Shown piece after piece: positions 1 to 8,469 of a stretch of DNA of 39,439 nucleotides. Where the stretch lies: NCBI GenBank assembly GCA_965603095.1, contig CBFDBQ010000015.1, forward strand, positions 1-39,439. The letters run 5' to 3'. Source of the DNA: DAOVVL01 sp965603095. Lineage in GTDB: Bacteria > Pseudomonadota > Alphaproteobacteria > Rhodospirillales > Magnetovibrionaceae. The notes under the pieces were generated by a model. That model had not been told where the DNA came from, did no database searches, and saw nothing but the letters and a program-made list of their open reading frames with translations. Made by a program: the position numbers and the translations under genes. Every line of letters starts with the position of its first letter. Positions within the stretch are counted from its first letter, which is position 1.

Positions 1-692
1 CTCGTATCGGCACCACCAACTGAACCGAATGTTTTCGTTCCACCAGATGCAATGGCTTCATCGCCAAACAGAGCGGGCGTTAATGCACCACCACCAGCAT
101 TGGTGAAGGTAAGTTCAACCGCATCGCCACCCACAATTGTAATTTTATCTGTGGCGGTAGAAAAGGTAGCTGTAACACTGCTATCAATGGCAGATATTGC
201 TGAGATAGCGGCAGCAATGGTTGCGCCACCAGTGATGGTAATGCTTGCGCCGCCAGTAACTGCAATGGTTATGTCAGTGGTAGCACCACCACCAAAGGAC
301 GTACCAAATAACTGTGCTGTGGTTGTGCCAGCAGTTGCTGCAGCGTCAGTAACAACAGAGGAAACGCTAGTACCGGCGTTAGCAGCAGCTTCAACCGCCT
401 GGTTGGCAATTGATTGAGCCTGTTCCACCAAAGCAGTAATGGAAGAAAGGGCAGTATCAGTTGCCTTAATGGTCTGAATAGCCTGGCCAATACCATCTTT
501 TAGTTTTGAAAGGTCATTGGCACGGTTGGTAAGGCCACGTGCGGTAAAGAAAGCACCCGGATCATCCAAAGCACTGTTAACACGCAGACCGGTCGAAAGA
601 CGCTCGGACGTACGGTTCAAGAGTGAGTTTGTGTTCTGGAGGGATAGTAGGTTTGATCGGATACTGGCAGTAAGTGTAATATTGTCAGCCAT
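1..692 (-). CDS. Flagellin, N-terminal part (cut by window edge)
   Basis: Filament subunit exported by the flagellar type III system. The first 230 codons are present; the reading frame stays open to the left edge, so the C-terminal D0/D1 helices lie outside the window. Residues 1-105 form the conserved N-terminal helical domain: it starts MADNITLTASIRSNLLSLQ, has the family signatures NRTSERLSTGLRVNSALDDP (about 27-46) and a later helix with QAVEAA. From about residue 106 the sequence becomes Ala/Gly/Thr-rich (GGGATTDITI, TGGASITITGG), as expected for the variable surface domain. The start is the ATG at 692 with AGGAGA eight bases upstream. It lies 217 bases downstream of flgL on the same strand. 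No sigma-54 or FliA-type promoter could be found in that gap, but it holds a series of hairpins. Flagellin identity is certain; which paralogue it is cannot be said. Confidence 0.95.
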   Translation of the reverse strand, partial: MADNITLTASIRSNLLSLQNTNSLLNRTSERLSTGLRVNSALDDPGAFFTARGLTNRANDLSKLKDGIGQAIQTIKATDTALSSITALVEQAQSIANQAVEAAANAGTSVSSVVTDAAATAGTTTAQLFGTSFGGGATTDITIAVTGGASITITGGATIAAAISAISAIDSSVTATFSTATDKITIVGGDAVELTFTNAGGGALTPALFGDEAIASGGTKTFGSVGGADT

Positions 693-702
693 TTTAGCTG
701 TC

Positions 703-760
703 TCCTATTCTAGGATAAAAATACGGGAATTTCATTCCCGGGTGTGGAAACCATTTCCAC
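703..760 (-). promoter_or_regulatory. Three tandem hairpins in the flagellin leader
   Basis: Three perfect inverted repeats, each with a three-base loop, lie just ahead of the flagellin start. Read on the minus strand they are a 7-bp stem at 744-760 (GTGGAAA/TTTCCAC), a 7-bp stem at 724-740 (CGGGAAT/ATTCCCG) and a 5-bp stem at 703-715 (TCCTA/TAGGA). The last takes in part of the Shine-Dalgarno sequence AGGAGA. The middle hairpin is followed by TATTTTTA, so it could also act as a weak terminator or attenuator. The repeats are seen directly; a role in translation control or mRNA stability is inference. Confidence 0.5.
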
Positions 761-909
761 GTAGTACAAAGGATGCATTCTTGCACTGCCTTAGCACTGG
801 TCGGTAATTTTAGCCTTGCTTTCTAAAGTGTCAACTAAAAAAGATAACATATTGAAAAACAACAATATTATATTATTTATTCCACTATGCCGTACGAATA
901 TTAGGAATA

Positions 910-2493
910 TTAGAACGATAGGAAATTCGACAGGCTGAGCTGGCGAACCCTAGCAAACGCCTGATATGACGCCTCCATTGAATTGGTGTAATTCAGCAGA
1001 CGGGAAATGGCTTCGGTCTGGTCTACGTTTTCGACCCTTTCTTCCGCTTCGCTTAGGTACCCAATCATGGTCTGGTTGTTGTCAGACGTTCTTTCCAACA
1101 CCAAACGCTGGAAAATAAGGCTACGTTGTACATATTCAAGGCTGCCGCTTTGTTCAGTTCCATAAGGAGCCGTGGCAGAGGGGTTTTTTCCCAAAGAACT
1201 ATCCATAAGGTAAAGAGCGTCTTGGTTTCTGCTCATGTTGTTATCAATTCCGCCCTCGGTTCCGGTAACGCCCTGCATAACTATGAACATGGCCCGAAAG
1301 GCTTTTTCAAATGCGGGATCGATGGCGTTTAGATCTTGCTCAAGTGACCTTGATTTACTGGCGCGGTGGTTATAGGTCAATTCATCGCCCTTATAATAAG
1401 AGACCGATTCCAATGTTCCGGTGTTGGCAACCAGATCATCGGTAAGCTTTTTCTCAATTATTGTTATTGTGTCACCATCGTTTGACGCGACGGTGTAGGT
1501 GCCATCGTTGTTGGTGGTTCCAGATACCGTGAATGTGGATCCCACGGCAAGAGAGGGAAGAAGGACGTCGCCGCCTGCGGCAGTGGCCGCATCAACCGCA
1601 ATTGTTCCCGCGCCACGCAGAAACGATAGATCGACAAAATCGCCATTACCTGCCGACAGCACCGTTCCATCGGCGGCAGTCAGAACTGCTGCACCAACCG
1701 TTGCCTCGTCCGTTAGCATTTCAGTCTTTACCTGTATCCATGTGCCACCGGGGTCAACGCCCACAACAGTGTAGGTTCCATCATTGGCGGCGGTATTGGC
1801 GTTGGAGACCGTAAATGTACTGCCCACAGATAAGTTGCCGAAATCAGCCCCGACTGAGGTAATTCTCCCAACTGCATTGGGGCCGGTTCCGGTGGCATCA
1901 TCATCATTAAAGGTAAGCCAACTGGTGGCTCCGGTTACCGATTGACTTAAATTTAAATCGGTCAAGTGGGCTTCGCGGGTGGTGGGAAAGGTAACCCCGA
2001 TACCATCATATTTTGCCTGAAAATCTGCAAGCGACGTCAAGCCGAAATCTACTGATTTGGTATGAACTTTACCGCCTGAAAAAACATATCTACCGTCTGC
2101 TTCGGTGTTTATAAAACTTTCAAGTACCTGCATGGTTTTGAATGCTTCGATTTGAAATTCTTCAACCAAGGCTGGGTCTTGTCCGTTTGTTTGGCCAAAA
2201 TCATATAAGGTTGTCCTAAAATCGGACAGGGTTGTGTTGATTATTTTTATTGATTCATCCGATGACGTTAGTCGCAGAGAATGCAGAGAGTTATTTTTTT
2301 CAAATTGTTCAATTATATTTCTGGTGGTTTCGCTTGTGATAAGATAATCGCTGTCTTTGGATATACCAATGTAATCCTGCGATACCTTGCCGGTAGATAC
2401 CTGAATTTGAGTTTTATACATGTTTGATTGCGTGCGCAGCATATAGCCGATAATGCTATTGTTTGCCGAAAGATCGCGAATTGTTACAGACAT
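910..2493 (-). CDS. flgL: Flagellar hook-associated protein 3 (FlgL)
   Basis: Second hook-filament junction protein, placed between FlgK and the filament. The 527-residue protein has the FlgL/flagellin-type N-terminal helices (residues 1-130, with a long amphipathic stretch and ADGRYVFSGG near 132-141) and a matching C-terminal helical end (SMEASYQAFARVRQLSLSN). Between about residues 195 and 365 is a beta-type insert in which one unit occurs twice: (L/S)xVGSTFTVS...NDGTYTV at about 221-245 and 315-336, each followed by a KTEMLTD/EKKLTDD-like segment. The gene starts 23 bases after flgK with AGGAGG nine bases before its ATG, so it is the last gene of the flgI-J-N-K-L operon. The insert makes it longer than the roughly 300-residue enteric FlgL. 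Confidence 0.93.
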   Translation of the reverse strand: MSVTIRDLSANNSIIGYMLRTQSNMYKTQIQVSTGKVSQDYIGISKDSDYLITSETTRNIIEQFEKNNSLHSLRLTSSDESIKIINTTLSDFRTTLYDFGQTNGQDPALVEEFQIEAFKTMQVLESFINTEADGRYVFSGGKVHTKSVDFGLTSLADFQAKYDGIGVTFPTTREAHLTDLNLSQSVTGATSWLTFNDDDATGTGPNAVGRITSVGADFGNLSVGSTFTVSNANTAANDGTYTVVGVDPGGTWIQVKTEMLTDEATVGAAVLTAADGTVLSAGNGDFVDLSFLRGAGTIAVDAATAAGGDVLLPSLAVGSTFTVSGTTNNDGTYTVASNDGDTITIIEKKLTDDLVANTGTLESVSYYKGDELTYNHRASKSRSLEQDLNAIDPAFEKAFRAMFIVMQGVTGTEGGIDNNMSRNQDALYLMDSSLGKNPSATAPYGTEQSGSLEYVQRSLIFQRLVLERTSDNNQTMIGYLSEAEERVENVDQTEAISRLLNYTNSMEASYQAFARVRQLSLSNFLSF

Positions 2494-2516
2494 TTTTCTA
2501 GTCCTCCTGCAGATGC

Positions 2517-4676
2517 CTATCCGATGGCCCGTTCAAGGGCATCAAGCATGCTTTGGATTACGGAAATTACTCTGGCTGATGCTGAATACGCCTGCTCAAA
2601 CAAAATAAGGTTCGACATTTCTTCATCTAGGTTAACGCCGCGTATGTTGTCCGAGGTGTATTGCAAACTGTCGGTAAGGAATTGCTTATTATCCAGCAGC
2701 CCCTCCATGGAATTAGCTTGGCTGGTGTTGCGTGAAATTATTGCAGATGCATATTGCGTTAATGGCAATGAAGAATCGCCAAGATCGCCTGCCGCATCGA
2801 AATCAACACTCAAGTGCAACTTTTCCACGAGGGAGGCCATAATACTGCCATCACCTTCGCTGATGAAATATTCACCCGCCGCACCCAAAGCCGCATCCCA
2901 CTGGGCACCGCCACGAACAACCAGTGACGGGGTAGTGGAAATATCAGACCTTACTTCTATGCTTTGCGACAAGCCAATGTTTGAATTCTTAAGGTCAATA
3001 TCGTCAAGTATGGCCCCTGCTGTTTGGGTAACTTCCAACTCAGACCCATTTGCATGCTGAATGCGAATGCGCTGGCCCGAACCTTCGGGCACCACTGACG
3101 CAACGACGTTGGTAACATTGGCATTGATAAGGTCGGCTATGCCTTGCAATGTGTTTCCGCTGCCAACCACCAGCGGGCTTCCTGCCAGCAGGCCAGTGGC
3201 GTCGTAAAATTCAAGCGTTCCCGCAGTAGAAGAATATGTGCTAGACACCAACGAAGATTGTTTGATGTTGTTTTTCAAATCACTGACAAATAAATCGTTT
3301 AAGCCAAAGAAATTTGAAAATCCGCTTATGGTTTCATCAACCGATAAAGTGCCGTTGTTTTTATCAAACTGGATTGTTGCATCAACATGGTCGCCGTTTG
3401 TATCTTCATCGCGAAACCCAACCCCCAGAGTTGTGCTTTTTAAATCAATGTTCATTTGACCATCGGCATCAAATGTAACGGTTGCCGATGCCGCACCATT
3501 TGCCTGTAACCATGTTTCAATTGCGGTGCCAACTGCGGCTACGGTGTGGGGGCCAGTACTGCCCAGTTCTGTTACCATGTCGCCCACTGCCGTTTGCTTG
3601 CCAGTATCATCAAACAACATAATTTTTGTTGTTCCTGCAGAAAAAGTTACCGTTTGTGTTGTGGTATCAAGAAATTGTCTGGTACCGGAAAGTGCGTCGG
3701 GCGCAGGGAATGACACTCCGCGGTTGTGATACTGGTTAAAGGTGTCATTCATCTTGCTTGATAGTTCGTCAATCTGGCTTTGCAATCCCGGCAAAATTTC
3801 ATCACGCATCTGGATAAGCCCTTTTAGGCTGCCATTGCGTATATCATTGGTAATATCGGTAACGCTTTCACCAACGGTTATGTTGATGGCGCCTATATTG
3901 CCTGATGCATATGTTGATGTGGGGGCAACAAATCCTGCCGGGCTGTGGCTTACGTTAACGGTAATGTTATCGACCAGCGTTTGACCACCCATGGTAAAAA
4001 CAACAATGCCACCATCCGAACGCTGAAAGTAACCAACATCAATAATTTTAGAAAGGTCATCCAGCGCTTTGTCGCGTTGGTCAGCAAGATCAGTAATGTC
4101 GCGGTTTACAACTGCATTGCGTACTACTGATTCATTCAGTCGGGCTATATCGGCGATTATATCGTTAATGGCAGTTACCTGAGTTTCAATTTCTCGGTCT
4201 GCCTGTAGGCGCAGATTTTGAACTGTGTCGCTCATGTCCTGTAGCTTGATGCCTGTCTCGGTGACTGAATTGATAAATTCACTTTGATCAAGAATTTTTT
4301 CAGGTGAAATAGACAACGCTTCAATTGACGAAACGACGTCCCCTAATTTATGGGCTATTGAGGCATTATCAGCCGGAGATCCAAATGTTTCTTGTATGCG
4401 TTTAAAAAAATCATTCTGAGCGGTATAGCTGTTCAGGGTGCCATATTCCATACGCAGAGTTTTTAATAGACCTTCATCAACCCTTCTGGTTATCTGGCCA
4501 ATCTGCACGCCAGCGCCTGCGCCAGCCACGGTCCGTTGTTCAAATTGGGTTATTTTTCTTGAATAACCTTCGGTGTGTGCGTTGGCTATATTATTAGCCG
4601 CAGTATCTAGCGCGGCCTGATTTGATAAAAGCCCGCTTTGCGCGGTAAGTAATGATAGGGTTAGATTTCCAGCCAT
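2517..4676 (-). CDS. flgK: Flagellar hook-associated protein 1 (FlgK)
   Basis: First hook-filament junction protein, exported by the flagellar apparatus with help of a FlgN-type chaperone. The 719-residue protein begins with the rod/hook-type helix including LLSNQAALDTAANNIANAHT and EGYSRK (about 14-40), typical for FlgK, and ends with the conserved helix NLILFEQAYSASARVI followed by MLDALERAIG. The central part (about 230-600) is a Thr/Ser/Gly-rich beta region, longer than in enteric FlgK (about 550 residues). It lies 33 bases after the flgN-like gene and 23 bases ahead of flgL, in the same operon. The start ATG at 4676 has AAGG eight bases upstream. Confidence 0.95.
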   Translation of the reverse strand: MAGNLTLSLLTAQSGLLSNQAALDTAANNIANAHTEGYSRKITQFEQRTVAGAGAGVQIGQITRRVDEGLLKTLRMEYGTLNSYTAQNDFFKRIQETFGSPADNASIAHKLGDVVSSIEALSISPEKILDQSEFINSVTETGIKLQDMSDTVQNLRLQADREIETQVTAINDIIADIARLNESVVRNAVVNRDITDLADQRDKALDDLSKIIDVGYFQRSDGGIVVFTMGGQTLVDNITVNVSHSPAGFVAPTSTYASGNIGAINITVGESVTDITNDIRNGSLKGLIQMRDEILPGLQSQIDELSSKMNDTFNQYHNRGVSFPAPDALSGTRQFLDTTTQTVTFSAGTTKIMLFDDTGKQTAVGDMVTELGSTGPHTVAAVGTAIETWLQANGAASATVTFDADGQMNIDLKSTTLGVGFRDEDTNGDHVDATIQFDKNNGTLSVDETISGFSNFFGLNDLFVSDLKNNIKQSSLVSSTYSSTAGTLEFYDATGLLAGSPLVVGSGNTLQGIADLINANVTNVVASVVPEGSGQRIRIQHANGSELEVTQTAGAILDDIDLKNSNIGLSQSIEVRSDISTTPSLVVRGGAQWDAALGAAGEYFISEGDGSIMASLVEKLHLSVDFDAAGDLGDSSLPLTQYASAIISRNTSQANSMEGLLDNKQFLTDSLQYTSDNIRGVNLDEEMSNLILFEQAYSASARVISVIQSMLDALERAIG

Positions 4677-4709
4677 GGTTTTTTGCCTTCTGCTTAATTT
4701 TTCTCTGTT

Positions 4710-5156
4710 CTAGAGATTTTGGTCTAGTGAAATTGGAGCAGAAATGGGTGCCGACATACTGCCAGAACCGTTTTCTTTTCCGTTTTCAGAATATGTTTTT
4801 GCATCGTCTTTTCTTTGTTCTTGTACTGCTTGCGCGACCACGTCCAAGAATCTGCGGTTTGCCTCAATTGATCCCGATAGCAATGTTTCGTTTTCCTTCA
4901 TTAAATCTTGAAGCGATTTACCCAAATCCATAAGATTGTTTCTTACTTCTGGGTCTATTTTTTTCAATCCATCTTCATCATTTATGAGGCCTTCCATTCT
5001 TTTGGCATAGGCATGCCCAAGCGCTAGCTTGGTCTCGACCATATCTTGGATGGCTTCATATTTCTTTTTATGTAGCGCGTTATTTTCATTAACAAGCAGC
5101 GCATTCATTTTTGTGCAAATCAAAACAAGGTCGTCAATTCTCTGTTCCATATTCAT
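4710..5156 (-). CDS. flgN: FlgN-like export chaperone
   Basis: Small, nearly all-helical cytoplasmic protein of 148 residues with the heptad-like pattern of FlgN-family chaperones (for example LVLICTKMNALLVNENNAL at about 9-27 and a second long helix up to about residue 105). It has a polar, Ser/Gly/Pro-rich tail. FlgN binds FlgK and FlgL before export, and here the gene stands directly before flgK and flgL, two bases after flgJ. Its ribosome site AGGAGG lies inside the end of flgJ, ten bases before the ATG. The assignment rests on fold type, size and position more than on strict motifs. An in-frame ATG two codons further in is an alternative start. Confidence 0.75.
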   Translation of the reverse strand: MNMEQRIDDLVLICTKMNALLVNENNALHKKKYEAIQDMVETKLALGHAYAKRMEGLINDEDGLKKIDPEVRNNLMDLGKSLQDLMKENETLLSGSIEANRRFLDVVAQAVQEQRKDDAKTYSENGKENGSGSMSAPISAPISLDQNL

Positions 5157-5158
5157 AA

Positions 5159-5482
5159 TTAATTCGCCTCCTGTAACATGATCATTTCACGCATTACCGC
5201 ATCAGCAATACCAATGCCACCGGCGTTGGAAATTGCCTTGCCGTATCCATCAATTTGAAGTGATTTCCACATTTTTTCAGACTGACCACCACCAAATGGT
5301 TCTTCGGCTTCGATACCATCAAACATTGGCCGTATCATTTGCGATAAGTACATGGCTTCAAATTCTTTAGCGGTTTTGCGCATGGCGGCTTCATTCGCGG
5401 AGCCCATATTTTTTATGTTGGGGGTTTTGCGACTTTGGCTCATGGCCATATCTGTTTGCATTTGTAAATCAAGCGAGCTCAT
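5159..5482 (-). CDS. flgJ: Rod-binding protein FlgJ (N-terminal domain only)
   Basis: Rod cap or rod-scaffold protein for assembly of the flagellar rod in the periplasm. The 107 residues contain the rod-binding domain: ATAKEF-like KTAKEFEAMYLSQMIRPMF (about 36-54), then FGGGQSEKMWKSLQIDGYGKAI and a C-terminal GGIGIADAVMREM. The muramidase domain found in enteric FlgJ is absent, as is usual in alphaproteobacteria, where a separate hydrolase does that job. Its ATG overlaps the stop of flgI by one base (TAATG), with GAGGTG just upstream, so the two are translationally coupled. Confidence 0.88.
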   Translation of the reverse strand: MSSLDLQMQTDMAMSQSRKTPNIKNMGSANEAAMRKTAKEFEAMYLSQMIRPMFDGIEAEEPFGGGQSEKMWKSLQIDGYGKAISNAGGIGIADAVMREMIMLQEAN

Positions 5483-6675
5483 TACATCACCTCTATTTCG
5501 GCTTGTAACGCGCCAGCTGCTTTTACCGCTTGTAAAATAGTAATCATGTCACGTGGGCCAATTCCCAGTGCGTTTAAGCTATTTACGAATTCCTGCAACG
5601 TTACACCGCTGTCAACAATGCCTAGCTTTTGCTCGCCGCCCTGATCAACCGCTACTTGGGTGCGGTCGACAACCTCGGTGTTGCCAACTTGGGCAAACGG
5701 GCTGGGTTGCGATACCAGCGGCGTTTCTGTTATGCGAATGGTAAGGCTGCCTTGGGCAATGGCAACGGTTGAAAGACGAACATTTTCACCCATAACAATC
5801 ACACCGGATTGCTCATCAACCACTACGCGGGCCATCTGGTCAGGCTCAATCCGCAGTTGTTCAATATCGGTAATCATTTCAACTACACGGCCTTTGTAGG
5901 CGTCTGGAACAACCACATTTACCGTTCCGGGATCGGTCGATGTTGCCGCTAGGGTGCCAAGAAATGAATTAACTGCCTGGGCCATGCGCCTAGATGTTGT
6001 GAAATCTGGGTTGCGTAGGCTTAGCTTGACGCTTTTCATTGTTTCGAGATCAAACCCGATTTCGTTTTCAACTATTGCCCCGTTGGGTATGCGGCCACTG
6101 GTGGGCACACCCTTGGTTATGGTTTCAGCGGCCCCACCAGATGTGAACCCACCGACTACAATGCCGCCTTGGGATACGGCATAAACGTCACCATTAGCAC
6201 CTAGCAAAGGGGTAACCAGCAATGTTCCGCCGAGCAAGCTATCGGCATCGCCAAGCGCGCTAATGGTTACATCAATCCGTGCGCCTTTGGCCGCAAATGG
6301 CGGCAGGGTAGCTGTTACCATTACGGCTGCAACGTTGTCGGAATCCAGTCCGCCATCGGTTGGCTTTACACCCAGACGGTTAAGCATGGATTTAAGGCTT
6401 TGTTTGGTGAAATGCCCATCACTAAGGCTGTCACCGGTGCCGTTAAGGCCAACTACAAGGCCGTAACCCACAAGCATGTTGTCTCTGACGCCTTCGAATT
6501 CGGATATATCTTTGATGCGTGAAGCCGCATTTGCCGGTGCCAATATGGACAAGATCAGAAGAAAAGATAGGCTCAAAAGAGCGGCAGACAGCACCTGAAA
6601 AACCTGGCGCCGGATCCTAGCTGGAGCTTGGTTCCGGCTGTCAGGCCAAATATTTGTATTTATTGTCCGGTTCAT
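5482..6675 (-). CDS. flgI: Flagellar P-ring protein (FlgI)
   Basis: Subunit of the periplasmic P ring around the rod. The 397-residue precursor has a long signal peptide: a basic n-region, a hydrophobic run at about 27-46 and a probable cleavage after PANA. It then shows the P-ring signatures RIKDISEFEGVRDNMLVGYG, GLVVGLNGTGDS, NVAAVMVTATLPPFA and GIVVGGF. The C terminus keeps the family's LVNSLNALGIGPRDMITIL-like end. It is the first gene of the flgI-flgJ-flgN-flgK-flgL operon. A strong sigma-54 promoter lies about 45 bases upstream of the ATG, giving a predicted leader of about 33 bases. Confidence 0.95.
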   Translation of the reverse strand: MNRTINTNIWPDSRNQAPARIRRQVFQVLSAALLSLSFLLILSILAPANAASRIKDISEFEGVRDNMLVGYGLVVGLNGTGDSLSDGHFTKQSLKSMLNRLGVKPTDGGLDSDNVAAVMVTATLPPFAAKGARIDVTISALGDADSLLGGTLLVTPLLGANGDVYAVSQGGIVVGGFTSGGAAETITKGVPTSGRIPNGAIVENEIGFDLETMKSVKLSLRNPDFTTSRRMAQAVNSFLGTLAATSTDPGTVNVVVPDAYKGRVVEMITDIEQLRIEPDQMARVVVDEQSGVIVMGENVRLSTVAIAQGSLTIRITETPLVSQPSPFAQVGNTEVVDRTQVAVDQGGEQKLGIVDSGVTLQEFVNSLNALGIGPRDMITILQAVKAAGALQAEIEVM

Positions 6676-6718
6676 TTCGCTTTATTCCCGTTATTTTGTC
6701 TGTATTTCCCTTATGTGA

Positions 6719-6734
6719 TGCGAATTTCGTGCCA
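6719..6734 (-). promoter_or_regulatory. Sigma-54 promoter of the flgI operon
   Basis: On the minus strand the sequence is TGGCACGAAATTCGCA, preceded by T. The -24 box TTGGCACG matches the RpoN consensus exactly. The -12 box TCGCA differs from TTGCA at one base, and GG and GC are ten bases apart as required. Transcription would start near 6708. RpoN control of hook and ring operons is known from Caulobacter; its use here is inferred. Confidence 0.85.
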
Positions 6735-6934
6735 ACTAAATAATCAATATAACATACTGAAATCATTGATTATTTTTATACATCACACGTAAATATGTGA
6801 AGCCAACTGGGCACCGCTTGCACAGATGCGTTAGTAGGGGAATAAATTGCCGGGTTGGGTGCCAAGGTTGCCCAAACAACTTAAATATTGCCCATACTTT
6901 TAAGCATTTAGGCCTTTAAATTGTTTTCTTGAGA

Positions 6935-8179
6935 CTACCTCTTGAGATCTCTGGCAGAGACCGTCATTTCATCAACCGTTCTGAAAACTGTCGCAGCTGA
7001 ATTGTAGGCATTTTGGGTCATTATCATCTTAGCGAACTCATCAGCAATATCGACATTTGAAAGCTCATTAGAGAATGGGCTGAATCGAGTGCCGCTTCCT
7101 CCCATGGCGTAGGTCACATCAATTTGTCCAGATTCAGAGCTTTCTTTAAACAAGTTTCCGTTTTTCATAACCAATGCGTTGGGGTTGCTTACAGTACCGA
7201 GCGCCAGTCTATAAAGTGGACGTTGGGTGGAATCGCCAAAATGACCAAGAATGGCGCCATTTTCATCAAATGAGAATTTGCTCATGGCTGATGCCGCAAA
7301 CCCATCTTGGTTAAATCTATCGGGGACAAAATCGCCAGAATACTGGGTAATGCCTGAAACATCAAAGGCAACCGTGGCCGTACCACCAGTAAAGGCAAAT
7401 GCTATGCTTGCCGATGTTGGTGATGCAAGCGTTCCGTTGGAATTAAAGGTCAGGCTCTGCACAGGCGATGTGGTGACACCCGCGTTATACGTTGCCGATA
7501 AATCCCAAGTGTTTGTTGCGGTTTTGGTAAAATTTAAAACCGCTGTTTCGGCATTTCCTGCGCTATCAAAAATTTCAATATCATAAATATGTGTATCGCC
7601 AACATTTTCTTGCGCAGGAACATTAAGTGTCAATCTAGCGCCGGCTGTCGCTTGCCCTTCGTTGGTAAACGCATATGGGTCAACCCGCAATGATGTGGTT
7701 GCGGCCCCCGGGGTGAAATCGCCTAAATAATCAGTGTCCCATCCTTGAACGTAGTAGCCATTTTGATCCACCAGATAGGCTTCCTTTGTGGTAATCGTGT
7801 CACCGTTTTCGTCTGTTGCCTGTATATCGTCGCCATTGACCATGTTAAACGAGCCATTGCGGGACAAAAATGTTTCGCCACTGCCGTCAACGTTGCTATT
7901 AAGTATGAAAAATCCATTACCGTTAATGCCAACATCAAGACTGCGTGAGCTGGATGTCAGGGTGCCCTGTTTACTTATGAGCTGGTAATCGGTAGGGCGA
8001 ACGCCACCCAAATCTGATACGGACGAAACCTGTTCGCTAAGAACGGTAGAAAAACGAGTTTCCGAGCCTTTGTAGCCGTTAGTAGTGGAGTTAGCTATGT
8101 TCATGGCGATGGTATTCATTGCCTGACTTTGGCTCATCATTGCCAGCATGCTAGAAGTAAAACCACCGTAAATTGACAT
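6935..8179 (-). CDS. flgE: Flagellar hook protein (FlgE)
   Basis: Major subunit of the hook. The 414-residue protein carries the rod/hook N-terminal signature (SQSQAMNTIAMNIANSTTNGYKGS, about 16-39), the hook motif LDVGINGNGFFIL at about 81-93, and the C-terminal helix with FAKMIMTQNAYNSAATVFRT and VDEMTVSARDL. The middle is a FlgE-type beta region. The gene stands alone. To the right is the fbp operon, and to the left, after a 259-base gap, the flgI operon with its own promoter. A sigma-54 promoter lies about 100 bases upstream. The usual alphaproteobacterial partners fliK and flgD are not beside it. Confidence 0.95.
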   Translation of the reverse strand: MSIYGGFTSSMLAMMSQSQAMNTIAMNIANSTTNGYKGSETRFSTVLSEQVSSVSDLGGVRPTDYQLISKQGTLTSSSRSLDVGINGNGFFILNSNVDGSGETFLSRNGSFNMVNGDDIQATDENGDTITTKEAYLVDQNGYYVQGWDTDYLGDFTPGAATTSLRVDPYAFTNEGQATAGARLTLNVPAQENVGDTHIYDIEIFDSAGNAETAVLNFTKTATNTWDLSATYNAGVTTSPVQSLTFNSNGTLASPTSASIAFAFTGGTATVAFDVSGITQYSGDFVPDRFNQDGFAASAMSKFSFDENGAILGHFGDSTQRPLYRLALGTVSNPNALVMKNGNLFKESSESGQIDVTYAMGGSGTRFSPFSNELSNVDIADEFAKMIMTQNAYNSAATVFRTVDEMTVSARDLKR

Positions 8180-8280
8180 TTCGCCAACTCCTAATGCGAC
8201 ACATATCTATTGCCGCCCATAAATTCACTGTTTGCGCCACCGCTCTCATATAACGGCGCGCAATATTCCATTATCAAGAA

Positions 8281-8296
8281 TGCAAGAAGGATGCCA
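8281..8296 (-). promoter_or_regulatory. Sigma-54 promoter of flgE
   Basis: The minus strand reads TGGCATCCTTCTTGCA. It has -24 TGGCA(T for C) and a perfect -12 TTGCA, with ten bases between GG and GC. The predicted start is near 8270, leaving a leader of about 90 bases before the flgE ATG. It is the only such match in the flgE upstream gap. Confidence 0.82.
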
Positions 8297-8407
8297 TCCA
8301 GAATAGATAGCTAATCGTTTGATATTAAACAGTTAAACTATTTATTGCACTGGGTATCATTTGCCGTAACTGGGCGAAAACAGTTAGCCGGGGTGCAAAA
8401 ATTGCCG

Positions 8408-8458
8408 GGTGGCCCAGGTAGGTGGCCCAAGTAGATGGCCCAAGTAGGTGGCTAGGTA
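8408..8458. repeat. 13-bp tandem repeat downstream of fbpC
   Basis: Nearly four copies of a 13-bp unit stand end to end: GGTGGCCCAGGTA, GGTGGCCCAAGTA, GATGGCCCAAGTA, and a 12-base GGTGGCTAGGTA. The block ends 11 bases before the fbpC stop codon, on the downstream side of the operon. The word AATTGCCGGGT that leads into it also occurs in the flgE-flgI gap (near 6845). No function is evident. Confidence 0.8.
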
Positions 8459-8469
8459 GGTTGCAGGCA

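Noticed and set aside
52..417. Proline/valine-rich open frame at the left edge
   Set aside because: Antisense of the flagellin gene.
693..909. Sigma-54 promoter for flagellin
   Set aside because: No GG-N10-GC pair on the minus strand; the nearest candidate at the GCACTG repeats has wrong spacing or lacks GG.
2428..3060. 210-residue open frame opposite flgK
   Set aside because: Antisense shadow of flgK and flgL.
6800..6818. TGGGCACCGCTTGCA on the plus strand
   Set aside because: Spacing between GG and GC is nine bases and it points away from any plus-strand gene.
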